A DNA stretch of 64,000 nucleotides, from NCBI RefSeq assembly GCF_003012345.1, contig NZ_PVRV01000024.1, positions 372,001 to 436,000 of the forward strand. The letters are read 5' to 3'. Numbering within the stretch: the stretch's first letter is position 1; each line of letters opens with the position of its first letter. This stretch comes from Phytohalomonas tamaricis. Lineage in GTDB: Bacteria; Pseudomonadota; Gammaproteobacteria; Pseudomonadales; Halomonadaceae. Shown here in pieces: positions 62,686 through 64,000 of this stretch. The position numbers and the translations under genes are program-made. The notes under the pieces were generated by a model. The model was not told where the DNA came from. It ran no database searches and was given only the letters and a program-made list of their open reading frames with translations.

Positions 62686-63633
62686 TCACTGTTGAAGGCG
62701 GGCAAGGGCAAACGCGGCGATGGCGGTATCCTGCACGCCGGTACCGGTCAGGTCACAGACCGTGATCTGATCGGGTGAGGTGCGCGGCGAACGGTCTGAA
62801 GTGAGGACATTGCCAAGCTCGTAGATGGCAAAAGGCGGCTCCTTACCGGCATAGACCTTGAGTTCACCGTTGCTTTCGCTCTGCCTACGGATGTCAGCGA
62901 CAAATACATCTGCACGCTCCAGCACCGAGCTGTCCAGCTCGCGCTTGTCAAAGCTGTCCGAGCCCATCGCAGTGACATGCACCCCTGCCGGCAGATGGAC
63001 GCCATCAAGCAGCGGCTGACGTGACGGTGTAGTGGTGACAATGATATCGGCATGCGCACAGGCCGCGCCGATCTCGTCGCAAACATTGACCGTCAAATCA
63101 TACTTCTCGGCCATCCTGGTCGCGTACGCCTCGGCCTTGGCATGATCGCGTCCCCACACGCTGAGCGTATCGATCTCACGGACCAGCATGAGCGCGGCGA
63201 CCTGCAGCTCGGCCTGTGCGCCGGTGCCGATCACGGTGACGCGGCTGGGGCCGGGATTGGCCAGACGCTCGGCGGCAATGGCCCCGGCCAGTGCAGTGCG
63301 GATCTCGGTCAGATATCCCTCATCATGCAATACCGCCTCGACCAGCCCGGTCTTGGCCGAGAACACTATCATCAGACCATTAAGACTCGGCAGGCCGCGC
63401 TTGGGATTGTCGAAAAAGCCGGGGCTGACCTTGATCGCGAAGTGGTCGCTGCCCTTGATGTGAGCGGTCTTGACGTCGACCTCGCCGTTAGATTCTTCAA
63501 TCGCCATCGACAGGATCGGCGGCTGCACTACCTCGCCCCGCCCTAGTGCGCGGAAACCGACCTCAACGGCTTCCAGCGCCTGCTCATCGAGCGTGACGAC
63601 GTCTTCAATCTGCTTGCGGTTGTAAAGCTTCAT
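62686..63633 (-). CDS. Ornithine cyclodeaminase/mu-crystallin family protein, EutC-like
   Basis: A 315-residue NAD(P)-dependent imine reductase/cyclodeaminase-fold protein with FAIKVSPGFFDNPKRGLPSL, the nucleotide motif VTVIGTGAQAELQ and TAMGSDSFDKRELD. It follows, after 39 bases, a threonine-dehydratase-like gene. This pair corresponds to eutB-eutC in ectoine/hydroxyectoine utilisation loci of halophiles. A similar pair, beta-hydroxyaspartate dehydratase plus iminosuccinate reductase, occurs in the beta-hydroxyaspartate cycle. Context to the right of the window would decide between these. Confidence 0.83.
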   Translation of the reverse strand: MKLYNRKQIEDVVTLDEQALEAVEVGFRALGRGEVVQPPILSMAIEESNGEVDVKTAHIKGSDHFAIKVSPGFFDNPKRGLPSLNGLMIVFSAKTGLVEAVLHDEGYLTEIRTALAGAIAAERLANPGPSRVTVIGTGAQAELQVAALMLVREIDTLSVWGRDHAKAEAYATRMAEKYDLTVNVCDEIGAACAHADIIVTTTPSRQPLLDGVHLPAGVHVTAMGSDSFDKRELDSSVLERADVFVADIRRQSESNGELKVYAGKEPPFAIYELGNVLTSDRSPRTSPDQITVCDLTGTGVQDTAIAAFALARLQQ

Positions 63634-63672
63634 TGGTCTTCCCTGAATCGCTTGAACTGTCTTTCGGTACGG

Positions 63673-64000
63673 TCAGTGAGACGCTGTGTGCGCTACGCGC
63701 CATGCGTCCATGAAGGTCTCGCTCGATACGCCATTGCCCGAGACAATCAGCGCTACCGTCCTGCCACGGATATCGAGACAATGTTCCTCGAGGGCGGCGA
63801 GCCCGACCGCTGCGGCCCCTTCGACCACCATTTTCTCGTGGGCGAAAAAGTGCACCATGGCGCGAGCAATCGCCGCCTCGGATACAGCGTAGCTGTCATC
63901 CATCACTTCGCGTACCAGCGTGAAGGTGCAGCGGTTGTCGAGGCCGATACCACCGCCGAGCGAATCGGCAAAGGTCGTGACCTCCTCAACCTCGACCGGT
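63673..64000 (-). CDS. Threonine dehydratase-like PLP enzyme, EutB-like (truncated by window edge)
   Basis: The C-terminal 108 residues of a fold-type II PLP enzyme; the gene continues beyond the right edge. Visible sequence includes VTTFADSLGGGIGLDNRCTF, EAAIARAMVHFFAHEK, VVEGAAAVGLAALE and the VSGNGV loop that normally precedes the C-terminus of threonine/serine dehydratases. The GGGIGLDN stretch is typical of the hydroxyectoine-linked EutB group. It is the upstream partner of the eutC-like gene. Confidence 0.82.
   Translation of the reverse strand, partial: PVEVEEVTTFADSLGGGIGLDNRCTFTLVREVMDDSYAVSEAAIARAMVHFFAHEKMVVEGAAAVGLAALEEHCLDIRGRTVALIVSGNGVSSETFMDAWRVAHTASH

Noticed and set aside
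1-64000. CRISPR arrays, tRNA or rRNA genes, insertion sequences, prophage
   Set aside because: No regularly spaced repeats, no tRNA-like cloverleaf with a GGTTCGA-type arm, no transposase or integrase gene and no rRNA sequence were noticed by reading. A tRNA or Rfam scan would be the decisive test.

Overview
The window reads as chromosomal DNA of a halophilic gammaproteobacterium, most likely a member of the Halomonadaceae (Halomonas, Chromohalobacter or Kushneria type). The reasons are the moderately high G+C content, tandem UspA and SulP genes, a TRAP-fed uronate/aldonate cluster built around ManD as in Chromohalobacter salexigens, and a eutB/eutC-like pair at the right edge. No rRNA, tRNA, CRISPR array, insertion sequence or prophage was seen. 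The genus is inferred.

Layout. (1) 1-12.7 kb: most of an aryl polyene (APE) pigment locus on the + strand. It has a chain-length-factor fragment, an ACP, a COG4648 membrane protein, an AMP ligase fused to a dehydratase domain, separate glycosyltransferase and acyltransferase genes, a thioesterase, LolA, an MMPL exporter, a halogenase-like flavoprotein, a DUF3261 lipoprotein, a ketosynthase, a second dehydratase and a ketoreductase. Many of the genes overlap by 4 nt or slightly more. (2) 13-22.6 kb: a small secreted protein, a DAACS symporter, then minus-strand stress and membrane genes: UspA, SulP, Cfa, a second UspA with a decayed SulP copy upstream of it, and a slipin/NfeD pair.

(3) 22.7-38.4 kb: a large hexuronate/aldonate catabolic region. 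A minus-strand operon of eight genes (manD, zinc dehydrogenase, TRAP dctP-dctQ-dctM, LDH2-type dehydrogenase, uxuB, uxuA) diverges from a GntR/UxuR regulator. The intergenic region holds UxuR-like palindromes. Next come kduI-kduD, an IclR regulator (KdgR-like), kdgT, kdgF and kdgK. Together they import aldonates or uronates and the breakdown products of unsaturated uronates and funnel them to 2-keto-3-deoxygluconate (KDG), which KdgK phosphorylates. The KDPG aldolase is not in the window.

(4) 38.5-49.6 kb: mixed genes. These are a HAD phosphatase, a DUF2076 protein, a BisC-like molybdoenzyme, an NlpE-like lipoprotein, a GT4 glycosyltransferase with an amylo-glucosidase-like partner, a 2-hydroxyacid dehydrogenase, a GFA protein and a MAPEG protein. 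(5) 49.6-64 kb: two LysR genes with SDR genes, a DUF4105 membrane protein, a formaldehyde-dehydrogenase-like ADH, coaA, an isochorismatase-like protein lacking the usual cysteine, an aldo/keto reductase, a hydrolase, a PAS-PAS-GGDEF diguanylate cyclase, an NAD-type isocitrate dehydrogenase, and a eutC-like gene followed by a truncated eutB-like gene.

The observations most worth following up are: the APE locus with its AMP-ligase/dehydratase fusion, split ApeJ and halogenase-motif flavoprotein; the duplicated SulP-UspA unit with one SulP reduced to a remnant; the UxuR palindromes in the manD-uxuR promoter region; the Cys-to-Ala isochorismatase homologue; and a 3 x 16-bp tandem repeat upstream of coaA.
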